This document shows positions 34,689 to 45,301 of a DNA stretch of 64,000 nt, piece after piece; within the stretch, counting starts at the first letter, position 1; each line of letters starts with the position of its first letter. The notes below the pieces were generated by a model that did no database searches, was not told where the DNA came from, and worked only from the letters and a program-made list of their open reading frames with translations. Origin of the DNA: Aeromonas veronii (GTDB lineage: Bacteria; Pseudomonadota; Gammaproteobacteria; Enterobacterales; Aeromonadaceae); NCBI GenBank assembly GCA_041319085.1, contig CP101033.1, positions 2,382,501-2,446,500 of the forward strand, written 5' to 3'. A program made the position numbers and the translations under genes.

Positions 34689-36839
34689 TCAGTAGAAGGT
34701 CTGCTGCTCTGCGGCCATCGCCTTGAGGCGGGCACAGGGGGCGAACCGGTCGCCGTGGCGCTTCTGGTAATACTCCAGACGGCCAACCAGATGATCGATC
34801 CCGAGCTTGTCCATGTAGCGGAATGGGCCGCCGAGGAAAGGCGGGAAACCGATGCCGAAGATGGCCCCGATATCGCCATCACGGGCCGAGGCCACCACCC
34901 CGCTGTCCAGCGCCATGGCCGCTTCGTTGAGCATCAGCAGCACGCAGCGCTCGGCGATCTCCTGACGGGCCAGCTTGGCGGAAGGCTTGATCCCGAGCAC
35001 GCCATAGACGCTCTCGTCCACCGTTTTCTTGCCCTCTTTGCCGGTCAGCTTGTTGCGCGGTGCCGCCTTGCCGTAGAGGTAGAAGCCCTTGCCGTTCTTG
35101 CGTCCCTTGCGATCATTTTGCAGCAGCTTGTCGAACGCCTTGGGCGCCTGGAACTGCTCGCCACCCAGCTCTTTCTCGAGGATGGGGGAGATCTTGGCCC
35201 CCACATCGATACCCACCTCATCGAGCAAGGTGATGGGGCCAACCGGGAAACCAAAGTCCAGCAGTGCGCTATCCAGCACCTCCACCGGCTCCCCTTCCAG
35301 CACCAGTCGCGCCGCTTCGTTCATGTAGGGGGCCAGGATGCGGTTGACGTAGAAACCGGCTTCGTCCTTCACCACGATGGGCGTTTTGCCCTGAGCGCGA
35401 GCAAAGGCCAGGGTGGTGGCGACCGTCTCGGCACTGGTGCCGGCGTGCGGGATGATCTCCGCCAGCGGCATCTTGTCCACCGGGCTGAAATAGTGCAGCC
35501 CGACGATCCGCTCCGGGTGCGCCGCCTCTGCCGCAATCTGGTTGATGGGCAGTGAAGAGGTGTTGGAGGCAAACACCGTGTGTTCACCGCACTCGCGCTC
35601 CACATCCTTCACCATCTGATGCTTGAGCGCGAGATCTTCAAACACCGCCTCCACCACCATGTCGACCCGGTGGAAACCGGAGTAGTCGAGGGTGCCGGTC
35701 AGCAGGCTCATCTGCTTTTCCAGTTCGCTGCGCAGGATGTGACGGCGCTTGAGCTTCTTGGCCAGAATGTCGTAGCTATAGCGCATGGCATTGCCGATCC
35801 CGGCGCTCGCCACATCCTTGATCCGCACCGGCACGCCCGCCTTGGTGGCGGTGACAAATGCGATGCCGCCGCCCATCAGACCACCGCCCAGCACGGCGGC
35901 ATGGGCCACCTTGCGCGGCTCGGCCCCCTGATAGGTGACCTCTTTCTTCATCTCGGTGGTGGCAAAGAAGATAGAGCGCAGGGCCGCAGACTCAGCCGTC
36001 ATTACCAGCTCGCCAAAGTGGCGGGACTCGGCGGCCAGACCGGCCTTCATCCCCTCCTCCACGCCGATGCGCACCACCTCGAGGATCCGCTCCGGCGCCG
36101 GGTAATTGCCACGGGTCTTGGCTTTCACCCCCTTGCTGGCCTGATCGAACAGTACCTTGCGGCCCAGCTTGTTGGTCTCCAGCACCTTGCCCTGCAGATC
36201 CCGTTTCAACTGATGGCGCGGTTTGCCCTTCTTGGCCAGCTTGATGGCAGCCTCCAGCAGGATGGAGGGTGGCACTACATCGTCCACCAGCCCCAATTTC
36301 TTGGCTTGTTTGGCCCGCACCTGCTTACCGGTCAGCATCAGATCCAGCGCCTTGGCCACCCCGATAAGGCGCGGCAGACGCTGGGTACCGCCAGAGCCCG
36401 GCAGCAGACCGAGCTGAACTTCCGGCAATCCCAGCACAGATTTGCCGTGATCGGTCACCACCCGGCCATGACAGGCCAGCGCCAGCTCCAACCCGCCACC
36501 GAGGCAGGGGCCGTGGATAGCGGCGATCACCGGAATGGTCAGCCCCTCGATCTCGGCAAAGATCTCCTGCCCTTCCCGCGACAGGGTCTCGGCATCCTTG
36601 GCACTGGTGCAGGCGGCCAGCATGGTGATGTCAGCGCCGGCGATGAAGGAGTCCTTCTTGCCGGAGGTGATCACCAGACCGATCAAATCCTTGTTGCGTT
36701 TCACTTCGGCCAGTACGGTGCGGATCTCCTCCACAAAGGCGGCCTTGAGGGTATTCATGCTCTCGCCCGGCACATCCATGGTGAGGATGCCGATACCATC
36801 TTTACGAACATCCAGGGAAAAAGTCTTAGCGCTCATCAT
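34689..36839 (-). CDS. fadJ: Fatty acid oxidation complex alpha subunit FadJ
   Basis: Bifunctional enoyl-CoA hydratase and 3-hydroxyacyl-CoA dehydrogenase. In 716 residues the hydratase part (about 1-190) shows [11 protein letters not shown] and [18 protein letters not shown] with the catalytic glutamates; the dehydrogenase part starts with the NAD loop [15 protein letters not shown] (near 315) and has [17 protein letters not shown] with the catalytic histidine (near 450). Length matches E. coli FadJ (714). It follows fadI with an ATGA overlap. Confidence 0.95.
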   Translation of the reverse strand: MMSAKTFSLDVRKDGIGILTMDVPGESMNTLKAAFVEEIRTVLAEVKRNKDLIGLVITSGKKDSFIAGADITMLAACTSAKDAETLSREGQEIFAEIEGLTIPVIAAIHGPCLGGGLELALACHGRVVTDHGKSVLGLPEVQLGLLPGSGGTQRLPRLIGVAKALDLMLTGKQVRAKQAKKLGLVDDVVPPSILLEAAIKLAKKGKPRHQLKRDLQGKVLETNKLGRKVLFDQASKGVKAKTRGNYPAPERILEVVRIGVEEGMKAGLAAESRHFGELVMTAESAALRSIFFATTEMKKEVTYQGAEPRKVAHAAVLGGGLMGGGIAFVTATKAGVPVRIKDVASAGIGNAMRYSYDILAKKLKRRHILRSELEKQMSLLTGTLDYSGFHRVDMVVEAVFEDLALKHQMVKDVERECGEHTVFASNTSSLPINQIAAEAAHPERIVGLHYFSPVDKMPLAEIIPHAGTSAETVATTLAFARAQGKTPIVVKDEAGFYVNRILAPYMNEAARLVLEGEPVEVLDSALLDFGFPVGPITLLDEVGIDVGAKISPILEKELGGEQFQAPKAFDKLLQNDRKGRKNGKGFYLYGKAAPRNKLTGKEGKKTVDESVYGVLGIKPSAKLARQEIAERCVLLMLNEAAMALDSGVVASARDGDIGAIFGIGFPPFLGGPFRYMDKLGIDHLVGRLEYYQKRHGDRFAPCARLKAMAAEQQTFY

Positions 36840-38146
36840 TCAACCTCCAACACCATAGCCACGCCCAATCCACCCGCCGCGCAGGCGGTGTTGAGCCCCA
36901 ATCCCCCGCCGCGACGACGCAGCTCGTGCAGGGTCTGGGTGATCATCCGCGCACCGGTCGCGGCAAAGGGGTGGCCATAAGCCAGCGAACCACCGAGGAC
37001 GTTGAACTTCTCCATGTCCACCTCGCCGATGGCCTGATCGCGGCCCAATTTGCCCCGGGCAAACTCGGTGCTTGCAAACATTTTGAGGTTGGCCAGAGTC
37101 TGGGCGGCAAAGGCTTCGTGCATGTCGATCAGAGTCAGATCGCTGAGCGTGATACCAGCTCTGTCCAGCGCCAGCGGGGTGGCGTAGGAGGGGCCCATCA
37201 GCATGTCTTGCCACACATCGATGGCTGAGAAAGCGAAGCTGCGGATATAGCCCAACGGCTCGAGGCCCAGCTCTTTCGCCCGACCTTCGCGCATCAGCAA
37301 CACAGCGGCGGCGCCATCGGTCAGCGGGGTGGCATTGGCCGCCGTCACTGTGCCATGGACCCGGTCAAACACCGGTTTGAGCTTGGCGTAACTCGCAAGA
37401 TCCGAGCTTTCGCGAATATTGTTGTCCCGCTCCAGCGGCGACTTGTAGGGCGGGACATGGGCGGTAAACACCTCGCCACTGAGCTTGCCATCAGCCCAGG
37501 CCTGCGCGGCCAGGGTGTGGGAGCGGTGAGCCAGCGCATCTTGCGCCTCGCGGCTGATCTGGTGGCTCTTGGCCATCTGCTCAGCCGTCTGCCCCATGGA
37601 GAGGCCGGTGGAATACTCGGCCACCGCAGGCGGCACCGGCAGCAGATCCTTGACCCGCAACTGACGCAGTATATTGAAGCGCTGCTGTAAATTGCGCGCC
37701 TTGTTGAGATCCACCAAAGCGCGAGCCAGCGTCTTGCTCACCCCAATAGGCAACACAGAAGAGGAGTCGGCGCCGCCAGCGATGGCGATATCCACGGTGC
37801 CGGCCATGATGGATTCGGTGACGTTGGCGACGGCCTGGAAACTGGTGGCACAGGCGCGGGAGACACTATAGGCATCGGTATTGACGCTCATGCCGGTCCC
37901 GAGCACGATCTCGCGAGCAATGTTGGGGGCTTCCGGCATCTGCACCACCTGACCAAACACCAGCTGGTCGATAAGCATGGGATCGAGATCGGTGCGGGCG
38001 AGCAGCTCGCTCACCACCAGTTTGCCGAGATCAACTGCAGGCACGCCATGAAAGGCCGTCGCCTGCTTGGCAAAAGGGGTTCGCAGCCCCGCCACGACGG
38101 CAATCCGTTCGCCCTGGCGAGTCGTCAGTTTCAATGGCTGTTTCAT
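36836..38146 (-). CDS. fadI: Acetyl-CoA acyltransferase FadI
   Basis: 3-ketoacyl-CoA thiolase of the FadI type, beta subunit of the FadIJ complex. 436 residues from the ATG at 38146, exactly the length of E. coli FadI. Catalytic cysteine in [11 protein letters not shown] (near residue 98), then [12 protein letters not shown] (histidine) and the second cysteine in [10 protein letters not shown]. Upstream are a TATAAT -10 box and a FadR-like operator. First gene of fadI-fadJ. Confidence 0.95.
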   Translation of the reverse strand: MKQPLKLTTRQGERIAVVAGLRTPFAKQATAFHGVPAVDLGKLVVSELLARTDLDPMLIDQLVFGQVVQMPEAPNIAREIVLGTGMSVNTDAYSVSRACATSFQAVANVTESIMAGTVDIAIAGGADSSSVLPIGVSKTLARALVDLNKARNLQQRFNILRQLRVKDLLPVPPAVAEYSTGLSMGQTAEQMAKSHQISREAQDALAHRSHTLAAQAWADGKLSGEVFTAHVPPYKSPLERDNNIRESSDLASYAKLKPVFDRVHGTVTAANATPLTDGAAAVLLMREGRAKELGLEPLGYIRSFAFSAIDVWQDMLMGPSYATPLALDRAGITLSDLTLIDMHEAFAAQTLANLKMFASTEFARGKLGRDQAIGEVDMEKFNVLGGSLAYGHPFAATGARMITQTLHELRRRGGGLGLNTACAAGGLGVAMVLEVE

Positions 38147-38171
38147 CCTGGCTCCTTGGTTAAACGCAAAG

Positions 38172-38198
38172 ATTATAAGGTAGAGGTCTGACCTCATT
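38172..38198 (-). promoter_or_regulatory. fadI promoter with FadR-like operator
   Basis: On the minus strand a perfect TATAAT (38172-38177) lies just downstream of the palindrome AGAGGTCTGACCTCATT (38182-38198), which shares the GGTCNGACC core of FadR operators. The operator covers the -35/-10 spacer, so FadR would repress. Confidence 0.65.
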
Positions 38199-38340
38199 GC
38201 GCCACATCTTAACAATCCAATCACAAGTTTCATACAGCTGATTGAAACTAAATGAAGCGCGGTAAGGCCCCGTAGCTCGCCCTTGGGGAGCAACTGGGGT
38301 ATAAAAAGATCATCTTCCATAAAAACAACGGGTTTATCGC

Positions 38341-39291
38341 ATGGCAGCGGCCGAGTTCAGCGCGCTTAGGGACTATCTTGGCAGTCAGATCCTGGGGCAG
38401 GAGGAGCTAATAGAAGGGCTCCTGATCGCCCTGTTATGTGAAGGACATGTGTTAATCGAAGGGGCTCCCGGTCTTGCCAAGACCCGCGCCGTCAAGGCGC
38501 TCGCTGGCGCCGTCGAGGGGCGCTTTGCCCGTATCCAGTTTACCCCTGACCTGCTCCCGGCAGATCTGACCGGCAGCGAGGTGTTCCACCCGCAGGATGC
38601 CAGTTTTGTATTCCAGCCCGGTCCCCTGTTCAACCATCTGGTGCTGGCGGACGAGATCAACCGGGCGCCGGCCAAGGTGCAATCGGCGCTGCTGGAAGCC
38701 ATGGCCGAGCACCAGATCACCGTGGGTAAAAAGAGCTGGCGGCTGCCACCCCTCTTTATGGTGGCCGCTACCCAGAACCCCATCGAGCAGGAGGGCACCT
38801 ATCCCCTGCCGGAGGCTCAGCTCGACCGCTTTTTGCTCAAGCTGATGGTGGATTACCCGAGCCCCACCATGGAGCTCGCCATCTTGCAGCTCAACGCCAG
38901 CGGCGAACAACTTGGCCCGGCGCCAGTGACCCTGAGCCAGACTTGCTTGCAACAAGCCCGCAGCGAGGTGCTGGCGGTGACCATGCAAAGCAGACTGGAG
39001 CACTATCTGGTGGAGCTGGTCTGCGCCACCCGCCCGGGCAGCGGCCTGTACCCTGCCCTTGAGCCGCTGATTGCCGTAGGGGCCAGCCCCCGGGCGACGC
39101 TGGGGCTGGCTCGCTCCGCCCGCGCCCGCGCCTGGCTCGCCGGACGTGACTATGTGCTGCCGGAAGATATCCAGCTGCAGGCCTATCCGGTGCTGCGCCA
39201 CCGCCTTATCCCCAGTTATCAGGCTCTGGCCGACAATCTGGATAATGACATCCTGATCGCCCAACTGCTGGATCAGGTGCCATGCCCCTAG
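38341..39291 (+). CDS. MoxR-family AAA ATPase
   Basis: 316-residue AAA+ protein. Walker A is [12 protein letters not shown] (near residue 41), Walker [15 protein letters not shown] (near 103), sensor region [20 protein letters not shown] (near 140). MoxR ATPases act as chaperones that mature proteins, usually with VWA-domain partners. It starts an operon of six genes of that type and overlaps the DUF58 gene by ten bases. Confidence 0.93.
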   Translation: MAAAEFSALRDYLGSQILGQEELIEGLLIALLCEGHVLIEGAPGLAKTRAVKALAGAVEGRFARIQFTPDLLPADLTGSEVFHPQDASFVFQPGPLFNHLVLADEINRAPAKVQSALLEAMAEHQITVGKKSWRLPPLFMVAATQNPIEQEGTYPLPEAQLDRFLLKLMVDYPSPTMELAILQLNASGEQLGPAPVTLSQTCLQQARSEVLAVTMQSRLEHYLVELVCATRPGSGLYPALEPLIAVGASPRATLGLARSARARAWLAGRDYVLPEDIQLQAYPVLRHRLIPSYQALADNLDNDILIAQLLDQVPCP

Positions 39292-40184
39292 CGCCGGACC
39301 ACCATCCCGACATCGCCCTGTCGCTGCCACGGCTGCTCAATATCCGACTCTGGGCCAACGCCAGAGCCAGGCCGAAAACAGGTCTAAGCAGCAGCGAACG
39401 CGGCAAACCGGGCCGCTCCCCCGGGCTCACATTTCGGGAGCTGCGTGCCTATCAGGCGGGTGACGAGGTTCGTCATATCGACTGGCGGGTGACGGCTCGC
39501 CTCGGTCGTCCCTATACTCGGCTCTACAATGAGGAGCTGGATCAGGCGCACTGGCTGCTGCTCGATCTCTCTCCCGCCATGTATTTCGGCTCCACGCTAC
39601 AGCTTAAGGCGCGCCTGGGGTGCGAGCTGGCAGCAGCCCTGATCTGGCAAGGAGAGAAGCAGCACAACACCCTGATCTGCCACGGGCTTATCCCCCAACA
39701 CCAGCGCCAGCGCGGCAGCGTGCTGCCCCTGCTCGAATCTCTCTGCCATCACTATCAGCAAGGGCTGGCACGACGGGCGCTCTCTCACTCGCTGGCCGAC
39801 ACCTTGTCCGGCATGAAGCTGCCCCACGGTGCCAAGCTGACGATCATCACCGACCACAGACCCTGCGAGTCGGCACTCTGTCAGCAACTGCAGCAACTGT
39901 CACGGCGCCACGATATTCACTATTGGCAGATCCGCGATCCCCTTGAAGCAGCCCTTCCGCCTGACGGCCAGCTGCCAGTAGCCATCGATCGGCCAGGGCA
40001 GCACTATCAGGGCTGGCTGGATGGTGGCCATGGCGGTTTCTCCCACCGCTACCGGCAAGCCGCCGAGCAGCAACTGGCTCACGGCAAGCAACAGTTGTTA
40101 CCGCTGGTGCAGCGCCTCTATCTGCTCGATAACAGCCAGACGCTGCAACAGCAGTGGCAGGAGGGGTTATGTCATCAGGGATGA
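39282..40184 (+). CDS. DUF58 domain protein
   Basis: 300 residues with the DUF58 signature: GRSPGLTFRELRAYQAGDEV then RHIDWRVTARLGRPYTRLYN (near 45-90), followed by a VWA-like fold (LLLDLSPAMYFGST). No membrane segment is evident. Such proteins accompany MoxR ATPases in nearly all genomes; the function is poorly known. Tightly packed between the MoxR gene and the DUF4381 gene. Confidence 0.9.
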   Translation: MPLAPDHHPDIALSLPRLLNIRLWANARARPKTGLSSSERGKPGRSPGLTFRELRAYQAGDEVRHIDWRVTARLGRPYTRLYNEELDQAHWLLLDLSPAMYFGSTLQLKARLGCELAAALIWQGEKQHNTLICHGLIPQHQRQRGSVLPLLESLCHHYQQGLARRALSHSLADTLSGMKLPHGAKLTIITDHRPCESALCQQLQQLSRRHDIHYWQIRDPLEAALPPDGQLPVAIDRPGQHYQGWLDGGHGGFSHRYRQAAEQQLAHGKQQLLPLVQRLYLLDNSQTLQQQWQEGLCHQG

Positions 40185-40708
40185 TCTCACCCGCCGACCT
40201 CGACAGCGCCAGCCCCGCCACCGAGGCCATTACTCCGCCACTGGCTGCCCTGATGCGCGATATCCACCCGGGACCGGATCTGATTGAACAGAGTCTTGAC
40301 CCCAGAGTGCAGGCGCTATTGTGGCTGCTGATCGCCGGTTCTCTTCTGTTTTTGATCGTCCGGATTAGCCGCAGAGCAATACGTTACCGCCGCTGGTGTC
40401 GTCAGCTGGAGGGAGATCCGGCACTGCTGGTGGCACGCATACAGGAGGCCCTGCGTCATGAAGCGCTGCAACGTTGGCCCGAGGCGCGCCAGTTGCAAGG
40501 AGAGGCGTGGCTCGCCTTTGTCGATCGACACGGCGGCAGCGATTTCAGCCAGTTCTCGCCTCACTGGAGCAGTTGGCTCTATGGCAGCCAGAACCCGAGC
40601 AGCGAACAGTGCGAACAGCTGCGGCAACATTATCGGCGCTGGGGTCAAACCCTTTTCTTGCAGCGCTCTCCCCGCTCAAGGTGTAAAGCCGTGCGGAGGC
40701 ATCCATGA
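40169..40708 (+). CDS. DUF4381 membrane protein
   Basis: 179 residues with a proline-rich stretch near the start, one membrane segment near residues 48-66 (ALLWLLIAGSLLFLIVRIS), and a cytosolic C-terminal part (LRHEALQRWPEARQLQGEAW) typical of DUF4381. The ATG at 40169 overlaps the end of the DUF58 gene by 16 bases and follows GGAGGGG; this decides against the upstream in-frame start. Confidence 0.85.
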   Translation: MSSGMISPADLDSASPATEAITPPLAALMRDIHPGPDLIEQSLDPRVQALLWLLIAGSLLFLIVRISRRAIRYRRWCRQLEGDPALLVARIQEALRHEALQRWPEARQLQGEAWLAFVDRHGGSDFSQFSPHWSSWLYGSQNPSSEQCEQLRQHYRRWGQTLFLQRSPRSRCKAVRRHP

Positions 40709-41697
40709 TCCTGGCCTGGCCCTGGTTTGCGCTGGCGCTGGTGCTGCCCTTGCTGGTGCGCTTTGGCTTGCCGCCCCTGCGCCGTGGTTATCTGGCTCAC
40801 CCCGGGTTTGTCCTGCTGCGTCCCCAGGCCGGGTTGCCGCTCTGGCGCGCCATGCTGCTCTGGTGCGCCCTCATTCTTGCCCTCTGCCGCCCCCAGTGGT
40901 GGGGAGAACCGGTGATCCAATATGAAGGGAGTCGGGATCTGCTGCTGGCGGTGGACCTGTCAGACAGCATGCGTACTCCGGATATGCTCGACAACGGCGA
41001 ACAGCAAGCGCGGCTGTCGGCGGTGCGCCAACAGATCAAGGCGCTGATCGCCAAACGGGCTGGAGACAGGGTGGGCCTTATCGTCTTTGCCGATCACGCC
41101 TACCTGCTCTCTCCGCTTACTCAGGAGATCCCGGCGCTGTTGACCTTGAGCGACGAGCTCGATTTTGATCTGGTCGGCCGTACCACCGCCCTTGGCGAGG
41201 CGATCCAGCTGGCCCGTCAGCATGGGGATCGCCATCGCCCCACCGCCCTGCTGCTGGTCACCGATGGCCGCAATACCGCAGGCAACGCGGATCCGCTGCA
41301 GGAGGCCAAACTCGCCGCAGCGCAGGGAATACGGATCTATACGCTGGGGGTCGGGGCCGATCCCGATGCCTTTATCCAGCCCTACGATGAGGCAGGCAGC
41401 GGTCAGGCCGACCCCAGCAGTGAACTGGACGAACCGCTCCTGAAAGAGCTGGCACAGACAGGCCAGGGGCGTTACTTTCGGGCGCGCACCCAGAGCGATC
41501 TCGATGCCATCAACGCGACCCTCAATACCCTTGAACCTGCCCCCATGCCGGTTGCCCAGTACCAACCGGTGATCGAGCTCTACCCCTGGCCGTTGGCGCT
41601 GCTTTGTGGCTTGCTGCTTCTGCCATCAGGACACGGCAGGCTGGAGTTTCGCAGGGTGCGTAGCTGGCTGGCACGAGGCGCGCGCAGATGGAGCTGA
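40705..41697 (+). CDS. VWA domain protein, BatA-like
   Basis: 330 residues: two N-terminal membrane segments (about 5-25 and 48-64), a VWA domain (about 80-290) with the metal site DLSDSM (DxSxS) in LLLAVDLSDSMRT, a VTDGRNTAGNADP strand, and a C-terminal membrane segment (WPLALLCGLLLLP). This is the BatA/Aerotolerance layout. ATGA-type overlap with the gene before and a ten-base overlap with the next. Confidence 0.9.
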   Translation: MILAWPWFALALVLPLLVRFGLPPLRRGYLAHPGFVLLRPQAGLPLWRAMLLWCALILALCRPQWWGEPVIQYEGSRDLLLAVDLSDSMRTPDMLDNGEQQARLSAVRQQIKALIAKRAGDRVGLIVFADHAYLLSPLTQEIPALLTLSDELDFDLVGRTTALGEAIQLARQHGDRHRPTALLLVTDGRNTAGNADPLQEAKLAAAQGIRIYTLGVGADPDAFIQPYDEAGSGQADPSSELDEPLLKELAQTGQGRYFRARTQSDLDAINATLNTLEPAPMPVAQYQPVIELYPWPLALLCGLLLLPSGHGRLEFRRVRSWLARGARRWS

Positions 41698-43144
41698 TCT
41701 TGTTACGCCCCCTGTGGCTGCTCGCACTCATCCCCTGGCTCTGGAAAGGATGGCACCGTCGCCGCCAGCCCCCGCTGCTCGCGCCTGCGATGCAGGCTTA
41801 TCTGCTGCCAGCCTCCCGCCCTCAGCGCCCCTGGCTCTGGCTGGCAACTCTGCCCGTGATGTTGGCCCTGAGCGGGCCGGCACTGCGTGGCGAGCTACAA
41901 CAGCAGCCTGCGGCGCCGCTCGATATCTGGCTGCTGGACTTGTCACGCTCGATGACCGCCACCGATCTCAAACCGGATCGGGCGACCCGGGTCAGATGGC
42001 AGTTGCAGCAACTGCTGAGCCGCGCCAAGGGCGAACGCATTGCGCTGATCCTCTACGCAGGCGATGCCTACCTCGCCATGCCGCCCACCCGGGATCATCA
42101 GGCCCTTTCGCTGCTGCTGCCCGACTTGCGCCCCGATATCATGCCGCTGCAGGGCAGCAACCCGGCACGGGCCATTGAGCTTGCCATGAAGCAGATTGCT
42201 CCCGGTGAACAGGCGCGTCTGCTGCTGATCACCGACGACCTCACCCAGAATCAGATGACCCAGATCGCCGCCCTGTGGCCCTGCCAGCAGCGCCTTATCT
42301 GCCGCGACACCCAGTCGGCTCGCCTCGATATTCTGCTCGCCAACAGCGGTCAACCGGCCCCCATGCCCGCCATTCCGGCCAATGAGTTGGGGTTTGCCAC
42401 CCGCATGCCCGCGCAGTTGCCCGCCCCCGATAGTCAGGCCATTGCCGCCCTGGCCAATCGCCTCGGCGGTGAGCTGCAGTGGCTTGGCAGCGAAGCGCCC
42501 CACTTTGCGCCGCTGCCAGCCACTACCTCGGCCCTCACCCCGGCGCCACTGGATCTTGGCCCCTGGCTGCTGATCCCTTTATTACCGCTCGCCTTGCTGG
42601 CCAGAGTCGGCGCCCGGTTGATGATGGCGCTGATGGTGGGAGCGCAGCTGCTTTCGCCACAAGACCTGCAAGCGGCAGAGAGGGTAGACCTGCAAGCGCT
42701 GCAGGCTTATCAACAGGGGGATTTTCAGCGGGCTGCCCGCACCTTCAACGATCCGGTCTGGCGCGGCAACGCCTGGTATCGGGCCGGAGCCTACCGACAA
42801 GCTATCTCAGCCTATCAGGAAGTAGCGAGCGCCACTGCCCACTACAACCGCGGCAATGCCCTGCTGCAACTGGGGGAGTTTGCCGCAGCCAAAGAGGCCT
42901 ATCTGGCCGCTCTGGCGCTGGAGCCCGGCCATGAAGATGCGCGCTATAACCTCTCTCTGTTACAGGGCAGCGCGGCGGCCGCTCCCGACACCAGCAACAG
43001 CAACAGCAAGCAGCCCGAACCAGCGGCTGAACAGCAGGCAACGGCAATGCCCCAGCCCCCTCTCCCCCGGTGTTGCTACTGGAGCAACGACTGCGCAAAG
43101 AGGCGCTGCGCCGGGATCTCATCAAGGTGGAGGAGCCCTGGTGA
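41688..43144 (+). pseudogene. VWA-TPR protein (BatB/BatC-like), frameshifted near its end
   Basis: Membrane segments near 5-20 and 50-68, a VWA domain with WLLDLSRSMTA (DxSxS), further membrane segments near 305-325, then TPR repeats (residues about 345-435: YNRGNALLQLGEFAAAKEAY). After residue ~455 the frame runs into sequence that makes no sense as a Bat protein and would stop only at 43286. One frame back, LLLEQRLRKEALRRDLIKVE then EPW and a stop at 43142-43144 give the usual C-terminus, whose TGA overlaps the GTG of the next gene. One extra C in the C5 run at 43056-43060 would restore 485 residues. Either a real one-base deletion or a sequencing error; only the last ~30 residues are affected. 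Confidence 0.8.
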
Positions 43145-44688
43145 CGCGGGCAGGATGGGGGCTGTTGCTCGCACTGGCGAGTCCATTTTGCTGGGCCTTG
43201 CCGCCTCGCGCAGAGCTGCTGCCGGGGGCAGACCGCAGCGATTGGCTGCTGATCATCGAAGCGGATGGCGAGCGCCAGAGCAGTGAGCTGGAGATCACCC
43301 CCCTACTGCGCCAGTTTGCAGTCGGTAGAGTGACCATGAGCCGGGTAACCACCCCGGTTCAACAACTGACCCGCTGGCAGATCCCGTTGCACCAGAGCAA
43401 TTCACCCGCGAATGCAGAGGTGGTGATTGCCCCGCTCAAGCTGGGAAATGAGTTCACCCCCTCGCTCACATTGCCATTGAGATTGCCATTAAGAGAGGCG
43501 AAAACAGCCGCACTGCCGCAGCCCGCAGCCCCCTCGCCCCTCGAGATGCAGGCCAGCCTTGATCATCAGGGTCCGCTCTATCCCGGCCAGCCGGTGATCT
43601 ACCGGCTGACCCTTTGGCTGCCCACCAGCATGCAAAACCCGGCCCTGAGCGAGCTCAGCTCTGCCCACTTCACCATCCGTCGCCTCGGTAGCGACGAGTG
43701 GATCGCCCCCGCTCAGGCAGGTCTGCCCGGCAGGCTCACCCGCAGCTGGCTCGTTCAGGCAAAAGCGCCGGGGCTCTGGTACCTCGACTCACCCCGCTTG
43801 CAGGGGCAGCTCACGCAGCAAGGGGGAAAAGCGCAACGACTCTCGGCCCGCGCGGCACCGCTAGAGGTTCGGGTCGACAAAGCCCCCGCCACGCCGATCG
43901 CCACCCGGCTGACCCTGAGCCAACGGCTTGAACCGGCCACCAAGGGAGAAGTGGGTGAACCGCTGATCCGGATCCTCACCCTGACCATGGAAAATGGTGA
44001 CAGCGGTCAGATCCAGCTTACCCCCCTGCTGGCCCATCAACTGCCCACTGGCATACAGGCTCATCCCGATGGCGAACAACAGCAGGAGCGTTACCGAGAT
44101 GGCAAGCTGCTGTTTGAGCGACAGTGGCGCCAAACCCTGGTCGCGGAGCAGAGTGGCAACTATCTGCTGCCCCCGATTGACCTGCCCTGGTTTAATACCC
44201 AAAGCGGCCGGATTGAGCAGGCCAGCCTGCCCGCCATCACGCTGACGTTTCAGGCAACAACAAATCGGCAACCTGATCAGCAGCGATCACAAATGACACT
44301 GCGAGAGAGCCTTTGGTGGGTCGTGCTGGCCCTGGCACTGCGTGCCCTATGGCGCCACGGGCCCCGCTGGCGCGCCTTCTATCGACTGCAACGTGCCCTT
44401 GGCCAACACCAGCCGGATGCCAGTCGCAAGGCACTGATCCAATGGGCGAGTTTGCGCTGGCAGGTCTCCTATTATCAATTAGGCCAGTTGCCTGACGCTG
44501 GGCATAATCGGGTCGGCAACGCGCTCGGCGAACTCGAGCGAGCCTGTTTTGCCCGGCCCTGTTCTGGTCCGCCCATCGAGTGGCGCGCTCTGGCGCGTAC
44601 CCTCATGGCCGATGAAACCACCGGTATTGCGCACCTGATTTACCTGCTGGCGTACGGGAGTTCCCGCTCCCGCCGCCACGCCCCCTGA
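43141..44688 (+). CDS. BatD-like protein
   Basis: 515 residues from the GTG at 43141, which overlaps the restored stop of the previous gene (GTGA). A signal peptide (VTRAGWGLLLALASPFCWAL) leads to a large periplasmic part with beta-sandwich-like segments (PLYPGQPVIYRLTLWLPT), followed by a membrane segment near 388-402 (SLWWVVLALALRALW) and a cytosolic tail. This is the BatD/protein BatD pattern. The function of Bat proteins (aerotolerance, envelope stress) is inferred from other bacteria. Confidence 0.85.
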   Translation: MTRAGWGLLLALASPFCWALPPRAELLPGADRSDWLLIIEADGERQSSELEITPLLRQFAVGRVTMSRVTTPVQQLTRWQIPLHQSNSPANAEVVIAPLKLGNEFTPSLTLPLRLPLREAKTAALPQPAAPSPLEMQASLDHQGPLYPGQPVIYRLTLWLPTSMQNPALSELSSAHFTIRRLGSDEWIAPAQAGLPGRLTRSWLVQAKAPGLWYLDSPRLQGQLTQQGGKAQRLSARAAPLEVRVDKAPATPIATRLTLSQRLEPATKGEVGEPLIRILTLTMENGDSGQIQLTPLLAHQLPTGIQAHPDGEQQQERYRDGKLLFERQWRQTLVAEQSGNYLLPPIDLPWFNTQSGRIEQASLPAITLTFQATTNRQPDQQRSQMTLRESLWWVVLALALRALWRHGPRWRAFYRLQRALGQHQPDASRKALIQWASLRWQVSYYQLGQLPDAGHNRVGNALGELERACFARPCSGPPIEWRALARTLMADETTGIAHLIYLLAYGSSRSRRHAP

Positions 44689-44701
44689 CAAGGATTGCCC
44701 T

Positions 44702-45301
44702 ATGGCACTGCTGTTTTTTAGAAAAAAACGTGCTCAGCAGCATATTGGTGGAAATGATCCGGCCACTTCGCCGGTCTCTGATCCTATGGCTGACAAACAA
44801 ACCAAATTTGAAGCATTGGTTCATGCGCTGCACGGCGATCTCTACCGGTATGCCTACTGGCTGACCCGGGATCCCAACGTGGCGGAAGATCTGGTGCAAG
44901 AGACCTTCCTGCGTGCCTGGAAGGCTATCGACACCCTGCTGGATGACAAGGCGGCCAAGGGGTGGCTGATCACCATCCTCAGACGGGAGAACGCCCGCCG
45001 CTTTGAACGCAAACAGCTGGAGCTGGTGGATCTCGACGATCACCCTCAACCCCAGCACGATGCACTGCACAGCGAGCAGGAGATGGAGAACGAGTGGTTG
45101 CACCGTCACATCGCCCGGCTGCCCGAGGAGTATCAGGAGCCACTGCTGCTGCAAGTCGTGGGAGGATTCAGTGGTGAAGAGATTGCCGAGATGCTCGGCC
45201 TCAACAAGAACACCGTCATGACCCGACTGTTTCGCGCCCGCAACCAGATCAAGGAGGCGCTGGAGCAGAAGAACCAAGCAAGAGGACACGGACATGGATG
45301 A
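44702..45301 (+). CDS. ECF-type RNA polymerase sigma factor
   Basis: 199 residues. Sigma region 2 reads LYRYAYWLTRDPNVAEDLVQ then ETFLRAWKAI (about 50-80), and region 4 LPEEYQEPLLLQVVGGFSGE and EIAEMLGLNKNTVMTRLFRA (about 140-180). The first 30 residues are a poorly conserved basic extension. It ends eight bases inside the DUF3379 gene, which probably encodes its regulator. It lies 13 bases after the BatD gene, so it may be transcribed with the Bat operon. Confidence 0.92.
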   Translation: MALLFFRKKRAQQHIGGNDPATSPVSDPMADKQTKFEALVHALHGDLYRYAYWLTRDPNVAEDLVQETFLRAWKAIDTLLDDKAAKGWLITILRRENARRFERKQLELVDLDDHPQPQHDALHSEQEMENEWLHRHIARLPEEYQEPLLLQVVGGFSGEEIAEMLGLNKNTVMTRLFRARNQIKEALEQKNQARGHGHG

